A stretch of 64,000 bases of DNA from Dyella japonica DSM 16301. Lineage in GTDB: Bacteria > Pseudomonadota > Gammaproteobacteria > Xanthomonadales > Rhodanobacteraceae. The notes below the pieces were generated by a model, which was given only the letters and a program-made list of their open reading frames with translations, was not told the DNA's origin and searched no databases. Where the stretch lies: the NCBI RefSeq assembly GCF_001010355.1, contig NZ_JPLA01000049.1, positions 1 to 64,000 on the forward strand, in the 5' to 3' direction. Of this stretch, positions 44,695 to 54,575 are shown piece by piece; within the stretch, counting starts at the first letter, position 1, and every line of letters begins with the position of its first letter. The position numbers and the translations under genes are program-made.

Positions 44695-45746
44695 GCGCCA
44701 CCACCCGCCGCGGCCTGCGGCAGTGCCGCAGCGTCCGACATGCCACGCCTCAGGTACCACAGGGCCGCGCCATGCACGCCATGGTGGCCGTGCTCGGTGA
44801 CCCACACCGGTACTTGCGACAGCAGCGCGCGCGCACTGCGGCCGTGCAGGAAGCGTTCCTCGAACGCGCTGCGCTTGAGCAGCTCGAAGATGGACCACAG
44901 GAACCCGCCGGCCAGATACACCCCGCCGGCAGCCATGAAGACCATGGCGAGATTGCCGGCAAAACTGCCCAGCGAGGCGCAGAAAATCTCCACCGCCTCC
45001 ACCGCCTGGGTATTGCTGTGCGCAAGCGCCGCCGTGGTGATCGCTTCGGGCGCCGCCAGCGTCGGTGCGACGCCATCCAAGGTGCACAAGGCCACGTAGA
45101 CGGCCAACAGGCCGGGGCCCGACACGATGTGTTCAAACGGCACATAGCCGCCTTCGGGTGCCAGCGTCGCGAGCACCTCGCGCTCGCGCACCGAGTTCGG
45201 CGCGAAATCCATCTGGCCGGCTTCGGTCGCCAGCACCAGGCCGCCGGTCGTGCTGGAAATATGCGCCGCCGCGCCGAGGCCGGTACCCGGTCCGATCACC
45301 AGGGTCGGTCCGCTGGCGTGCGCGTTTGGTCCGCACAGATGACGGCCGCCCTCGGTGAGCGAGCCATCAAGCGCATAGGCCAGGGCTTCGAAGTCGTTGA
45401 GCACGGCAACCTCATCCAGGCCCAGCGCGTCATGCAGCTGGGTCAGGTGGATGGGCCAGGGCAGGTTGTCGTTGACCACCTCGTTACCCATGATCTGGCC
45501 CGCACAAGCGAGTACGCAGTGCTTGACCGGGGCATGCACCTTGGCGTCGACAAAGGCTTGCAGCAGGTCCGACAGCCGCGGGAAGTCCGCGCAGGCGTAG
45601 ACGCGATAGGCGAGCGTCTCCACCCCGCCGATCCCGTCCGGACCGGCGCGCATCAGCGCCACACGCGCATGCGTGCCACCGATATCGGCCGCCATGAACG
45701 GCACCGCCGGTGTCCCCGCCAGTCGATCCGTATGCTCGATTGCCAC
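44691..45746 (-). CDS. glk: Glucokinase family sugar kinase
   Basis: 351 residues. The phosphate-binding start is FMAADIGGTHARVAL, with catalytic Asp in LNDFEALAYAL and LVIGPGTGLGAAAH as a second nucleotide motif. This is the Glk, not ROK, pattern. In this setting it may phosphorylate glucose, GlcN or GlcNAc. The start is GTG at 45746 with AGGGG 10 bases before it. It is first in an operon with the GH20 gene. Confidence 0.88.
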   Translation of the reverse strand: MAIEHTDRLAGTPAVPFMAADIGGTHARVALMRAGPDGIGGVETLAYRVYACADFPRLSDLLQAFVDAKVHAPVKHCVLACAGQIMGNEVVNDNLPWPIHLTQLHDALGLDEVAVLNDFEALAYALDGSLTEGGRHLCGPNAHASGPTLVIGPGTGLGAAAHISSTTGGLVLATEAGQMDFAPNSVREREVLATLAPEGGYVPFEHIVSGPGLLAVYVALCTLDGVAPTLAAPEAITTAALAHSNTQAVEAVEIFCASLGSFAGNLAMVFMAAGGVYLAGGFLWSIFELLKRSAFEERFLHGRSARALLSQVPVWVTEHGHHGVHGAALWYLRRGMSDAAALPQAAAGGGA

Positions 45747-45792
45747 GTCCAGCCGCCCCTCGCAGTGGAACTGTTATCAGCCTGTAACGTAA

Positions 45793-45808
45793 TTGACACC
45801 GGTGTCAA
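45793..45808. promoter_or_regulatory. Putative LacI-type operator upstream of glk
   Basis: TTGACACCGGTGTCAA is a perfect 16-bp palindrome centred on CG. It begins with a TTGACA that could be the -35 of the glk promoter on the minus strand, so binding here would block transcription. Its sequence differs from the AACGTT sites near the local LacI gene, so a second LacI-family (NagQ/NagR-like) regulator may act here. It lies 47 bases upstream of the GTG. Confidence 0.6.
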
Positions 45809-45934
45809 GCGGTGGCGCAGCATCTTGGAAAAATGCCTAGAGGCGGGTGGCCCGGGGGAGGGAAGGGCGTCGCTGGCGTTGGATGCGGGACGAGCTGGAC
45901 GGTGGACCCAAGTCAGCCAAGCGCGCTGAGGATG

Positions 45935-46384
45935 CTAGCTTTCATTGCGATTGAGCCGCTCCAGGATGCGGCGCAAATGCGCAAGGTCAGTCTTGGAAAG
46001 CTGCTGAAATCCCGCGGGTGCATCGTCCTGCACGGTGCGGTTGACCAGTTCGACGATCTGCCTGCCGGCGCGCGTGATCGACACCAGTTTTGCGCGGCGA
46101 TTCTCAGGGTGCGGGTAGCGTTCGACGAGTTCGCGATCTTCCAGATCATTCACCGCCACCGTGGCCGCCGGCGCATCCATGCCGGTGTCATCGGCGATCT
46201 GCCGCAACGTCATCGGCGCATCCACCAGGCGCCACAGGATGCGGATGCGGCTGAAGGGGAGCCCGCTGATCTCGCTCACCTTGCGGCGCCATTCGCCACG
46301 CACGCCGCGCGTTTCCCACACCATGCCGACCATCAGCTGCCAGACGGCGTCGGCTTCGGTAGGGCTGTTGGCGGGTCGGATCAT
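45935..46384 (-). CDS. MarR-family transcriptional regulator
   Basis: 149 residues. The winged helix is visible as LPFSRIRILWRLVDAPMTLRQIADDTGMDAPAATVAVNDLEDRELVERYPHPENRRAKLVSIT. It overlaps the stop of the upstream efflux gene by four bases, so pump and regulator are cotranscribed. Such pairs usually respond to phenolic or other toxic ligands by derepressing the pump. Confidence 0.9.
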   Translation of the reverse strand: MIRPANSPTEADAVWQLMVGMVWETRGVRGEWRRKVSEISGLPFSRIRILWRLVDAPMTLRQIADDTGMDAPAATVAVNDLEDRELVERYPHPENRRAKLVSITRAGRQIVELVNRTVQDDAPAGFQQLSKTDLAHLRRILERLNRNES

Positions 46385-47823
46385 GCAGCGGCTCCGGCAG
46401 GGGCTTCTTCCAGCAAGTGGGCCGCGTGACGCGTGGTGTCATGCGCCCAGCGCGTATTCGACAGCCACGCCAGCAGCAATATGCTGAAACCCGCGCCCGT
46501 GATCAGCCACCAGAAGGCGTGCGTGGCCTCGGCGAAGCCCTCGTGTGCATGCATGCCCAGGATCGTACCGGCGAGCGCCACGCCCAGCGACGCACCCACC
46601 TGCCTGCTGGTGGAAGCCACGGCGGCAGCGAGACCGGCCTGCGCCTTGGGCATGCCCGACACGGCCGTGTTGGTGATGGGCGCATTGACCATGCCGAAAC
46701 CGATGCCAAAGATCACATAGGTCAACAGCAACAGCGGCATCGGCGTCGTGGCGGTGAGCTGCGTCATCATCAGCGCACTGATGACGGTGGCGGTGCCGGA
46801 TGCCAGCAACGATGGGCGCGTGCCATGCGTGCCCACCAGTCGTCCGGACAGCGGCGAGCACAGCACCGTCGCCAGCGCGAGCGGCAGCGTGCACAGGCCG
46901 GTATGGAAGGCCGACAATCCGCGCACTTCCTGCAGGTACAGCGCATTGAGAAACAGGAAGCCGGAGAACGCAGAAAAACTGCACACCGCGATCAAGGTGG
47001 CGCTGCTGAAAGGCGCGCTGCGAAAGAAGCGCACATCGATCAGCGGTTCGTGACGCCGCGGTTCGTAGATCAGCAAGGCGATCAGCGACAGCGCGGCCAC
47101 GGCAAACAGGCCAACGATGGTGGTCGAGCCCCATCCCTCATGCGGACCTTCGATCACCGCATAAGTCACCGTGGCCAGGATGGCGAACACCAGCAGCTGT
47201 CCGACCGGATCGACGCGCCGCGGACGCTGCGCCTTGGACTCCGGGATATAGCGCGCCGCCAGCAGCATCGCCGCGGCGCCCACCGGCAGGTTCACCCAGA
47301 AGATCGAACGCCAGCCGATGGTTTCCGTCAGCGCGCCGCCGATCACCGGACCCAGCGCCATCGAGATGCCGGCAACCGCTCCCCAGACGCCGATGGCGCG
47401 TGCGCGCGCCTTGGGTTCGTGGAAGGTGTTGGCGATGATCGACATGGCGACCGGATTGAGCATCGTCGCGCCCAGCGCCTGGACGATACGAAACGCCACC
47501 AGCCCGTGGATATCCGGCGCAACGCTGCACAGCAGCGAGCCGAGCATGAACAGCGCCATGCCCGACTGGAACACGCGACGACGTCCGAAGCGGTCGGCCA
47601 TCGAGCCGGCCAGCATAAGCAGGCTGGCCACCACCATGGTGTAGGCATCGATCACCCATTGCAGCCCCGACACCGATGCGCCCAGATCGCGGCGAATGGC
47701 GGGCAGGGCCACGTTCACGATGGTCGCGTCCATCGCCACCATCAGCAGGCTCAGGCAGCAGATGGCGAGGATCAGGTTGGGATGGGTCTGCGCACGCCGT
47801 GCGTCGTTGATAGTTGTATTCAT
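46381..47823 (-). CDS. DHA2-type MFS efflux transporter (EmrB/QacA family)
   Basis: 480 residues with about fourteen membrane helices. Signature motifs are DATIVNVALPAIRRDLGAS in helix 1, GSMADRFGRRRVF in loop 2-3 and GPVIGGALTETIGWRSIFWVNLPVG (motif C). These mark drug:H+ antiporters. The MarR gene follows with ATGA overlap. ATG 47823 has no Shine-Dalgarno sequence and lies in the centre of a perfect palindrome; an upstream frame start at 47844 is less likely. See the promoter entry: the transcript may be leaderless. Confidence 0.92.
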   Translation of the reverse strand: MNTTINDARRAQTHPNLILAICCLSLLMVAMDATIVNVALPAIRRDLGASVSGLQWVIDAYTMVVASLLMLAGSMADRFGRRRVFQSGMALFMLGSLLCSVAPDIHGLVAFRIVQALGATMLNPVAMSIIANTFHEPKARARAIGVWGAVAGISMALGPVIGGALTETIGWRSIFWVNLPVGAAAMLLAARYIPESKAQRPRRVDPVGQLLVFAILATVTYAVIEGPHEGWGSTTIVGLFAVAALSLIALLIYEPRRHEPLIDVRFFRSAPFSSATLIAVCSFSAFSGFLFLNALYLQEVRGLSAFHTGLCTLPLALATVLCSPLSGRLVGTHGTRPSLLASGTATVISALMMTQLTATTPMPLLLLTYVIFGIGFGMVNAPITNTAVSGMPKAQAGLAAAVASTSRQVGASLGVALAGTILGMHAHEGFAEATHAFWWLITGAGFSILLLAWLSNTRWAHDTTRHAAHLLEEAPAGAAA

Positions 47824-47858
47824 ACAACTATTGTGAATTAACAATGGTTTGCGGTCAA
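47810..47858 (-). promoter_or_regulatory. Promoter and palindromic operator at the start codon of the efflux gene
   Basis: On the minus strand TTGACC (47858-47853, 5 of 6) and CACAAT (47835-47830, 4 of 6) are 17 bases apart. The -10 ends 6 bases before the ATG, so transcription would begin at or next to the start codon. A perfect inverted repeat, ATAGTTGTAT (47810-47819) and ATACAACTAT (47822-47831), with 2-base centre, covers the -10 edge, start site and start codon. Its size fits a MarR dimer site. A second short repeat, ATTGT/ACAAT at 47830-47845, lies in the spacer. Confidence 0.6.
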
Positions 47859-47908
47859 TCCGCGGGTTTTGAGCGCGGCTTGCTTTTGCCTCATCGCATG
47901 ATCAAGAT

Positions 47909-47926
47909 ATTCATCAATAGATGAAT
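47909..47926. promoter_or_regulatory. Putative TetR operator
   Basis: ATTCATC (47909-47915) and GATGAAT (47920-47926) form a perfect inverted repeat with a 4-base spacer, ending 10 bases before the TetR start codon. Autorepression is likely; the divergent efflux gene may also be affected. Confidence 0.5.
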
Positions 47927-47936
47927 TAGGTGCTTT

Positions 47937-48575
47937 ATGGCCAAGCCCAAGGCTGCAGCGCGCAGTGCGGGACGCCCCAAGGTGGACAATCCCGAATTGC
48001 GCGAACACCTGCTGGATGTCGCGCTGAAAAGCTTCGCCGCCTCCGGCGTGACGGCGACGTCCGTGCGTTCCATCGCCGCCGATGCCGGCGTCAACGCGGC
48101 CCTGCTCAGCTACTACTTCGGCAACAAGGCGGAGGTGGTCGAGGCGGTGTTTGATGAGCGTATCGCGCCGGTGTTGTCGCAGTTCTTTCTGCACCTGTTT
48201 GCGATGGAGGGCGACATCCAGCAATTTACGACCGCGTTTGTCATCGGCATCGGCGAGCTGGTCGAGGCCCATCCCTGGTATCCCGCGCTGTGGGTGCGCG
48301 AAGTGCTCTGTGAAGGCGGTGCGTTGCGCGAGCTGGCGGTGGCCAGGCTGGCGGCAGCGACGCCTTTGGTCACCATGCGTTTCGTCGACGCGCAGCGCGA
48401 TGGTGAGTTGAATGCCGCGCTGGACCCAACTGAGATGGTGATGACGCTGCTGGGCCTGACCCTGGTTCCGGCCGCCGGCGCGCCGCTGTGGCAGGCGACT
48501 TCCGGTGGCCCGGCGGCCTCTACGGCCCGACGCACCCAGCATGTGCTGTCGCTGCTGCAGCGTGGATTGTCGTGA
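47937..48575 (+). CDS. TetR/AcrR-family transcriptional regulator
   Basis: 212 residues. The HTH region is ALKSFAASGVTATSVRSIAADAGVNAALLSYYFGNKAEVVEAVFD, typical of TetR with the YYFGNK end. The C-terminal ligand domain is of unknown specificity. It is divergent from the MFS-MarR operon (113 bases), so it may co-regulate the pump with MarR. ATG 47937 has AGG 7 bases upstream. Confidence 0.92.
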   Translation: MAKPKAAARSAGRPKVDNPELREHLLDVALKSFAASGVTATSVRSIAADAGVNAALLSYYFGNKAEVVEAVFDERIAPVLSQFFLHLFAMEGDIQQFTTAFVIGIGELVEAHPWYPALWVREVLCEGGALRELAVARLAAATPLVTMRFVDAQRDGELNAALDPTEMVMTLLGLTLVPAAGAPLWQATSGGPAASTARRTQHVLSLLQRGLS

Positions 48576-48641
48576 GACGGACTGCGCGTTCGTTATAGGA
48601 TCGAACGCCTCAGCCGAAACTGCACTCTGACCGAGGACGCC

Positions 48642-49127
48642 ATGAGCGAGATCGAAGACCGTCTGGCCAGCATGGGCCTGCGCCTGCCGCCGCCGTTCGA
48701 GGTGCCAAGCGGCTTGAGTCTGCCGTTCCAGTTCGTGCAGGTGCACGGCACGCGTGTGCTGATCTCCGGCCATGGTCCGCAAGGCGAAGATGGCCAGATG
48801 ACGGGTCCGTTCGGCAAGCTGGGCAGCGAGCTGTCGGTGAGCGAGGGCTATCAGGCGGCGCGGCTGGTGGCGCTCTCCATACTCGCCAGTCTCAAGCGCA
48901 GCATTGGCGACCTGGATCGCGTCCAGCAGTGGCATCGGGTTTTCGGCATGGTGAACTCCGCGCCGGGTTTCATCCAGCAGCCGCAGGTCATCAACGGCTT
49001 CTCCGACCTGATCCTCGCCGTGTACGGCGCGGAGCGCGGCGCGCACACGCGCAGCGCCGTCGGCATGGCCGAACTTCCGTTCAATATCCCGGTGGAAATC
49101 GAGGGTGAGCTCTCGCTGCATCCTTGA
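48642..49127 (+). CDS. RidA (YjgF/YER057c/UK114) family protein
   Basis: 161 residues, the longer RidA-like subtype. It shows FQFVQVHGTRVLISGHGPQ, an N-terminal family block, and GAHTRSAVGMAELPFNIPVEIEGEL, which carries the conserved RSAVG arginine used to hold the carboxylate of enamine or imine substrates. Canonical RidA members hydrolyse reactive 2-aminoacrylate; the substrate of this subtype is unknown. Confidence 0.85.
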   Translation: MSEIEDRLASMGLRLPPPFEVPSGLSLPFQFVQVHGTRVLISGHGPQGEDGQMTGPFGKLGSELSVSEGYQAARLVALSILASLKRSIGDLDRVQQWHRVFGMVNSAPGFIQQPQVINGFSDLILAVYGAERGAHTRSAVGMAELPFNIPVEIEGELSLHP

Positions 49128-49268
49128 GGCGCAAGAACCCGCGGGCGACATCACACCAATCGCATGTCGTCCATGCCTGAATTTAACGCGCCGTGCGTCA
49201 GGGTGGGGATCCTGCCCAGGGCGCCGACCGCCGTGGGCTCCTGAGGCGTTGGGAGTCGGCAAGACATC

Positions 49269-50660
49269 ATGAGTGGTTCGCGTTCGGATGCGTTCGTGTT
49301 TTTCGGTGCCACGGGCGACCTCGCCTACAAGATGATCTTTCCGGCGCTGCAGGCGCTGGTCCAGGCGGGCGAGATGGAGATGCCCATCATCGGCGTGGCG
49401 TATGGACACTACACGCTGGAGCAATTGCGCGATCGTGCGCGAGACAGCCTCGAGCAACATGGCCACTTCGATGCAGCGGCGTTCGAAAAGCTGGCCGCCA
49501 AACTGCAATACATCGATGGCGACTACCAGGATCCCGCCACCTATACCCGCCTCAAGCTGGCCTTGGGCAAGGCCCAGTCGCCAATTCATTACATGGCGAT
49601 ACCGCCGACCATGTTCGACACCGTGGTGCAGGGGCTGGCGAGCTCCGGCTGCGCCGATAGCGCGCGCATCGTCATCGAGAAGCCGTTCGGCCGGGATCTG
49701 GCTTCGGCAAGGCAATTGAACCAGACGCTGCATGAGGTCTTTCCCGAAACCAGCATCTTTCGGATCGATCACTATCTGGGCAAGGAGGCGGTGCAGAATC
49801 TGTTGTACTTCCGCTTTGCCAACGCCTTCCTGGAGCCGGTGTGGAATCGCACGTATATCGACAACGTGCAGATCACCATGGCGGAGGACTTCGGCATCCA
49901 GGGCCGCGGCAGTTTCTATGACGAAGCAGGCGCCTTGCGCGACGTCGTGCAGAACCATCTGCTGCAGGTGACGGCGCTGCTGGCGATGGAAGCGCCGGTG
50001 GGCCACGAGGCGTCAGCCATGCGCTCGGAGAAGCAGCGCCTGTTCCAGGCGATGCGGCCGCTCGATCCGAGCCAGGTGGTGCGCGGACAGTTCCGCGGCT
50101 ATCGCGATGAGAAGGGCGTGGCTGCTGACTCCCAGGTGGAAACCTATGCCGCACTGCGCCTGCATATCGATACCTGGCGCTGGTCGGGCGTGCCGTTCTA
50201 TATCCGCGCCGGCAAATGCCTGCCGGTGACGGCGTGCGAGGTCATGGTCACCCTGAAGAAGCCGCCGCTGGCGGTGTTCGATGGCTCGCCCATGCACGAC
50301 GCCAATTACTTCCGCTTTCGCCTGAGCCCCGACGTGGTCATCTCCACCGGCGCGCGCGTGAAGCGGGCCGGCGAGGCGATGCGTGGCGAGCCGGTCGAGC
50401 TGGTCGCGCGACATCGTTCGGTGCACGAGCGGTCCGCCTACCAGCGCCTGCTGGGTGACGCGATGCGCGGCGACGGCTCGCAGTTCACCAGCGACGCCAG
50501 CGTGGAGGCGGCATGGGCGGTGGTCGATCCGGTGCTCGAACATGCCCAGCCGGTACACGAATATGCTCCCGGCAGCTGGGGGCCGGCCGCCGCAAACACG
50601 CTGACCGCCGACGACGGCGGCTGGCACGATCCCAAACCGGAGGAAACACGTCCGTGCTGA
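49269..50660 (+). CDS. zwf: Glucose-6-phosphate 1-dehydrogenase
   Basis: 463 residues. It oxidises glucose 6-phosphate to 6-phosphogluconolactone, the first step of the oxidative pentose phosphate and Entner-Doudoroff routes. The nucleotide site is [19 protein letters not shown] and the active-site signature RIDHYLGKE is present. It starts a same-strand run with a HAD hydrolase, tal and tkt. A 6-phosphogluconolactonase gene is not in the window. Confidence 0.95.
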   Translation: MSGSRSDAFVFFGATGDLAYKMIFPALQALVQAGEMEMPIIGVAYGHYTLEQLRDRARDSLEQHGHFDAAAFEKLAAKLQYIDGDYQDPATYTRLKLALGKAQSPIHYMAIPPTMFDTVVQGLASSGCADSARIVIEKPFGRDLASARQLNQTLHEVFPETSIFRIDHYLGKEAVQNLLYFRFANAFLEPVWNRTYIDNVQITMAEDFGIQGRGSFYDEAGALRDVVQNHLLQVTALLAMEAPVGHEASAMRSEKQRLFQAMRPLDPSQVVRGQFRGYRDEKGVAADSQVETYAALRLHIDTWRWSGVPFYIRAGKCLPVTACEVMVTLKKPPLAVFDGSPMHDANYFRFRLSPDVVISTGARVKRAGEAMRGEPVELVARHRSVHERSAYQRLLGDAMRGDGSQFTSDASVEAAWAVVDPVLEHAQPVHEYAPGSWGPAAANTLTADDGGWHDPKPEETRPC

Positions 50661-51382
50661 CTGCTACATCACTGGTGTTCCTGCTTGACGTCGACAACAC
50701 CCTGCTCGACAACGACGGCTTTGCCGCCGATCTCACCGCACGGCTCGATCGCGATTTTGGCGCAATGGAGCGCGAGCGCTATTGGTCCATCTACAACAAG
50801 CTGCGCGACGAGCTCGGCTTCGCCGATTATCTGGGCGCGTTGCAGCAATTCCGGCTGGGTCACGAATACCACCCGGGGCTGGTGCCGCTGTCCAATTTCC
50901 TGCTCGAGTATCCGTTTGCCGAGCGGCTGTTTCCCGGCGCGCTGGACGCCGTGGCGCATATGGGAACGCTCGGTTCCACGGTGATCTTGTCCGACGGCGA
51001 CATCGTATTCCAGCCGCGCAAGATCGCGCATTCGGGCCTGGGCCGTGCGGTGCAGGACAGAGTGCTGGTGTACGTGCACAAGGAACGCATGACCGAAGCG
51101 ATTCAGCGCGCGTTCCCGGCCACGCACTACGTGATGGTCGACGACAAGCCGCAGTTGCTGGCGGCGATGAAGCGCATCTTCGGCGCGCATATCACCACCA
51201 TCTTCGTGAACCAGGGACATTACGCGCGCGAGGCGGAGCATCTGGTGATCGATCCGGCGCCGGACAAGACCGTGATGCATATTTCCGACCTGGTCGGATT
51301 GGCGTCCTCTGACTTTCCACGCGTCGAGCTTGCCGGCCAGGCCCATCCTGACCCGGCAACGCACGCCGCTGCATCGGAATGA
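50654..51382 (+). CDS. HAD-superfamily hydrolase
   Basis: 242 residues. Motif I is [14 protein letters not shown] (DxDxT), motif II lies in STVILSDGD, a lysine in VYVHKERM may be motif III, and [14 protein letters not shown] is motif IV. The start is GTG 50654, with GGAGGAA 8 bases upstream inside the zwf 3' end, overlapping the zwf stop by 7 bases. Its place between zwf and tal suggests a sugar-phosphate phosphatase or repair role linked to the pentose phosphate pathway; the substrate is unknown. Confidence 0.85.
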   Translation: MLTATSLVFLLDVDNTLLDNDGFAADLTARLDRDFGAMERERYWSIYNKLRDELGFADYLGALQQFRLGHEYHPGLVPLSNFLLEYPFAERLFPGALDAVAHMGTLGSTVILSDGDIVFQPRKIAHSGLGRAVQDRVLVYVHKERMTEAIQRAFPATHYVMVDDKPQLLAAMKRIFGAHITTIFVNQGHYAREAEHLVIDPAPDKTVMHISDLVGLASSDFPRVELAGQAHPDPATHAAASE

Positions 51383-51385
51383 AGC

Positions 51386-52468
51386 ATGAAAGCGACGGCA
51401 CAACTGCACGCCCTGGGCCAGAGCCTCTGGCTGGACAACATCACCCGCGACATCCTCGACAATGGCACGTTGCGGCGCTATATCGACGATTTGTCGGTCA
51501 CCGGGCTTACCTCCAATCCGTCGATCTTCAACGCCGCGATCGGTGATGGCGACGCCTACGACGACGGCATCCGCGAGAAGGCGCGCCACGGCGCTGCCGG
51601 CGAGGGCCTGTTCATCGAGCTGGCGCTGGAAGATCTGCGTCGCGCCGCGGATATGTTCCAGCCGGTGTTTGAGTCCAGCCGGCATGTCGATGGCTGGGTC
51701 TCGATGGAAGTGTCGCCCTTGCTGGCCTTCGACACGCAGGCCAGCATCCAGGCGGCGCAGGACATCTTCAAAAAGGCCGATCGGCCCAATCTGTTTGTGA
51801 AGATACCCGGCACACCCGAAGGCATACCGGCAATCGAGGAAGCCATCTTTGCGGGCATCCCGATCAACGTGACCTTGCTGTTCTCGCGCGATCAATACCT
51901 GGCCGCCGCCGAGGCGTATCTGCGCGGCATCGAGCGTCGCGTCGAGGCCGGGTTGGATCCCCAGGTCGGCTCCGTGGCCTCGCTGTTCGTGAGCCGCTGG
52001 GATGTCGCCATCAAGGACAAGGTTCCGCAGGATCTGCGCAACACGCTGGGCGTGGCGGTCGGCAAGCAGACTTATCGTGCCTATCGCGAGCTGTTGGCGT
52101 CGTCACGCTGGCAGAAGCTGTCCAAGGCCGGCGCCCGTGCGCAACGCCTGCTGTGGGCGAGCACGGGAACCAAGGATCCCAACGTGTCCGACGCGCTCTA
52201 CGTCGAAGCGCTGGCCGCGCCGGACACCATCGACACCGTGCCCGAGAAGACCCTGTGGGCATTCGCCACGCATGGCGCCGTGAACGGCGTGCTGCCCGAG
52301 GATGGCGGGGATGCCGAAACCACTCTCAAGCGCTTTGTCGACGCCGGCGTCGATCTCGACGCGCTGGCCAAACAACTGCAGCAGGAAGGCGCGGCGGCGT
52401 TCGTGACGTCGTGGAAACAACTGCTCCAGCGCATCGCCGACAAGAGTGCGCAGTTGGCCAAGGCTTGA
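51386..52468 (+). CDS. tal: Transaldolase
   Basis: 360 residues, the long bacterial type. It moves a dihydroxyacetone unit between sugar phosphates in the non-oxidative pentose phosphate pathway. Motifs seen are [19 protein letters not shown] near the start, the Schiff-base lysine in [10 protein letters not shown] and [15 protein letters not shown]. It begins 3 bases after the HAD gene. Confidence 0.93.
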   Translation: MKATAQLHALGQSLWLDNITRDILDNGTLRRYIDDLSVTGLTSNPSIFNAAIGDGDAYDDGIREKARHGAAGEGLFIELALEDLRRAADMFQPVFESSRHVDGWVSMEVSPLLAFDTQASIQAAQDIFKKADRPNLFVKIPGTPEGIPAIEEAIFAGIPINVTLLFSRDQYLAAAEAYLRGIERRVEAGLDPQVGSVASLFVSRWDVAIKDKVPQDLRNTLGVAVGKQTYRAYRELLASSRWQKLSKAGARAQRLLWASTGTKDPNVSDALYVEALAAPDTIDTVPEKTLWAFATHGAVNGVLPEDGGDAETTLKRFVDAGVDLDALAKQLQQEGAAAFVTSWKQLLQRIADKSAQLAKA

Positions 52469-52502
52469 TCGCGCCCGCTTTCCCCGCCAGCAGGTGAACC
52501 GC

Positions 52503-54551
52503 ATGACCGATGAGCTCGATCTCAAATGCATCAACACGCTGCGCTTCCTGTCGGTCGACATGGTACAGAAGGCCAACAGCGGACATCCGGGCCTGCCACT
52601 CGACGCGGCGCCGATGGTTTATGTGCTGTGGACGCGCTGGCTGCGGCACAACCCGGCGAATCCGGCGTGGTTTGATCGCGACCGCTTTGTCCTTTCCGCC
52701 GGTCATGGCTCGGCCTTGCTGTACAGCCTGCTTTACGCCACGGGTTACGACGTGTCGCTCGATGACATCAAGCAGTTCCGGCAGTGGGGCAGCAAGACGC
52801 CGGGACATCCCGAGCGCGGCCACACGCCCGGCGTGGAGACCACCACGGGGCCGCTAGGGCAGGGCCTGGCCAATGCGGTCGGCATGGCGATGGCGGAGGC
52901 GCAGCTGGCAGCGCGCTACAACCGGCCGCAGCATGCGGTGATCGATCACCACACCTATGCCATCGTGAGCGACGGCGATCTGATGGAAGGCGTGGCGTCC
53001 GAAGCGGCATCGCTGGCGGGCCATCTGCGGCTGGGCAAACTGATCTGCCTGTACGACCAGAACGCGATGACGCTGTCCGCCGCCACCGACATCACCTTTA
53101 CCGAAGACGTCCGCCAGCGTTTCGACGCCTATGGCTGGCACACCATTGAAGTGACCGACGGCAACGACCTGGTCGCCATCGATGCGGCGCTGGAGACGGC
53201 TCGTGCGAAAGGCACCCGGCCCACCTTGATCCTGGTACGCACCAGCCTGGGCTACGGCTCGCCGGAGCAGGATACGTTCAAGGCGCATGGTTCGCCGCTG
53301 GGCGCGGACAGCGTGCGCAAGACGAAGGAGAAACTCGGCTGGCCGGTCGAGCCGGATTTTTTCGTGCCGGAAGACGCACTCGCGCATTTTCGCCAAGCCC
53401 TGCCACACGGAGCGGAGCTGGAAGTGTCATGGGACGATAGGATGCAGTCGTACGCCAAGGCGTTTCCCGATCTCCATGATCAACTGCAACGCAGCCTACG
53501 CGGCGAGCTGGCCGACGGCTGGGACGCGGAGATCCCGGTGTTTCCCGCCGACCCCAAGGGCATGGCGACACGCGATGCATCGAGCAAGGTGATGAATGCT
53601 TTTGCCGCCAAGGTGCCTGCGTTCACGGGTGGCTCGGCGGATCTCGATCCTTCCACCAAGACGGCCTTGAACGGCCTGGGCGATTTCAATCCGCCAGCCT
53701 CCAAGGGCGGCGACATGCAAGGCTCGGATGGGGGTGGCTGGAGTTACCAGGGCCGCAACCTGCATTTCGGCGTGCGCGAACATGCGATGGGCGCCATCGT
53801 CAATGGCATGGCGGCGCACGGCGGCACCATACCGTTTGGCGCCACCTTCCTGATCTTCTCCGATTACATGCGCCCGCCGATGCGCCTGGCGGCGCTGATG
53901 AAGTTGCACGTCATCCATGTATTCACCCACGACAGCATCGCGCTGGGCGAAGACGGGCCGACCCATCAACCGGTGGAGCAGCTCGCCGCCCTGCGCGCGA
54001 TTCCCAACCTCACGCTGATCCGCCCGGGCGATGCCAACGAAACCGCCGTCGCCTGGCGCGTGGCCCTGCAGACGAAGGGACATCCGGTCCTGCTCGTGCT
54101 GACCCGGCAACACGTGCCCACGCTGGATCGCGAACGCATGGCCTCGGCCGATGGACTGCGTCGCGGCGCCTACGTGCTGTTCGATACGCCCGGCAAGAAG
54201 CCGCAGCTGATCCTGATCGCCAGCGGCTCGGAAGTCGGCCTGATCGTGGAGGCCGCGAAACGCCTGGAAGAAGAGGGCGTCGCGGTGCGCTGCGTATCGA
54301 TGCCGAGCTGGGAATTGTTCGACGCGTTGTCGCAGGCCGAGCGTGATGAAGTTTTGCCGCCATCAGTGACGGCGCGACTGGCGGTGGAGCTGGGCATATC
54401 CCAGGGTTGGGAGCGCTATGTGGGTGCGCGCGGCGACATGCTGGGCATCGAAACGTTTGGGGCTTCCGCACCCGCCGAAGTGCTGCTGAAAGAGTACGGC
54501 TTCACCGTCGATGCGGTGTGCAAGCGCGCCAAGGCCCTGCTCGCCCGATAG
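52503..54551 (+). CDS. tkt: Transketolase
   Basis: 682 residues. The thiamine diphosphate enzyme of the pentose phosphate pathway. [16 protein letters not shown] is the N-terminal signature, [16 protein letters not shown] and [15 protein letters not shown] follow (ThDP/Mg site), and [22 protein letters not shown] is in the pyrimidine domain. The start is ATG 52503 with AGGTGA 6 bases upstream; an in-frame extension to 52446 overlaps tal and is unlikely. It is last in zwf-HAD-tal-tkt and converges with gnd. Confidence 0.95.
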   Translation: MTDELDLKCINTLRFLSVDMVQKANSGHPGLPLDAAPMVYVLWTRWLRHNPANPAWFDRDRFVLSAGHGSALLYSLLYATGYDVSLDDIKQFRQWGSKTPGHPERGHTPGVETTTGPLGQGLANAVGMAMAEAQLAARYNRPQHAVIDHHTYAIVSDGDLMEGVASEAASLAGHLRLGKLICLYDQNAMTLSAATDITFTEDVRQRFDAYGWHTIEVTDGNDLVAIDAALETARAKGTRPTLILVRTSLGYGSPEQDTFKAHGSPLGADSVRKTKEKLGWPVEPDFFVPEDALAHFRQALPHGAELEVSWDDRMQSYAKAFPDLHDQLQRSLRGELADGWDAEIPVFPADPKGMATRDASSKVMNAFAAKVPAFTGGSADLDPSTKTALNGLGDFNPPASKGGDMQGSDGGGWSYQGRNLHFGVREHAMGAIVNGMAAHGGTIPFGATFLIFSDYMRPPMRLAALMKLHVIHVFTHDSIALGEDGPTHQPVEQLAALRAIPNLTLIRPGDANETAVAWRVALQTKGHPVLLVLTRQHVPTLDRERMASADGLRRGAYVLFDTPGKKPQLILIASGSEVGLIVEAAKRLEEEGVAVRCVSMPSWELFDALSQAERDEVLPPSVTARLAVELGISQGWERYVGARGDMLGIETFGASAPAEVLLKEYGFTVDAVCKRAKALLAR

Positions 54552-54562
54552 CAGCAGGGCCT
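54532..54562. terminator. Possible terminator hairpin between tkt and gnd
   Basis: AGGCCCTGC (54532-54540) and GCAGGGCCT (54554-54562) form a perfect 9-bp inverted repeat with a 13-base loop that contains the tkt stop codon. No T run follows, so rho-independent function is doubtful. Confidence 0.35.
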
Positions 54563-54575
54563 CCTGGCTGGCGCG

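Noticed and set aside
47838..50006. A 722-codon minus-strand open frame opposite tetR, ridA and zwf
   Set aside because: It spans three well-supported genes and two intergenic regions; chance open frame in high-GC DNA.
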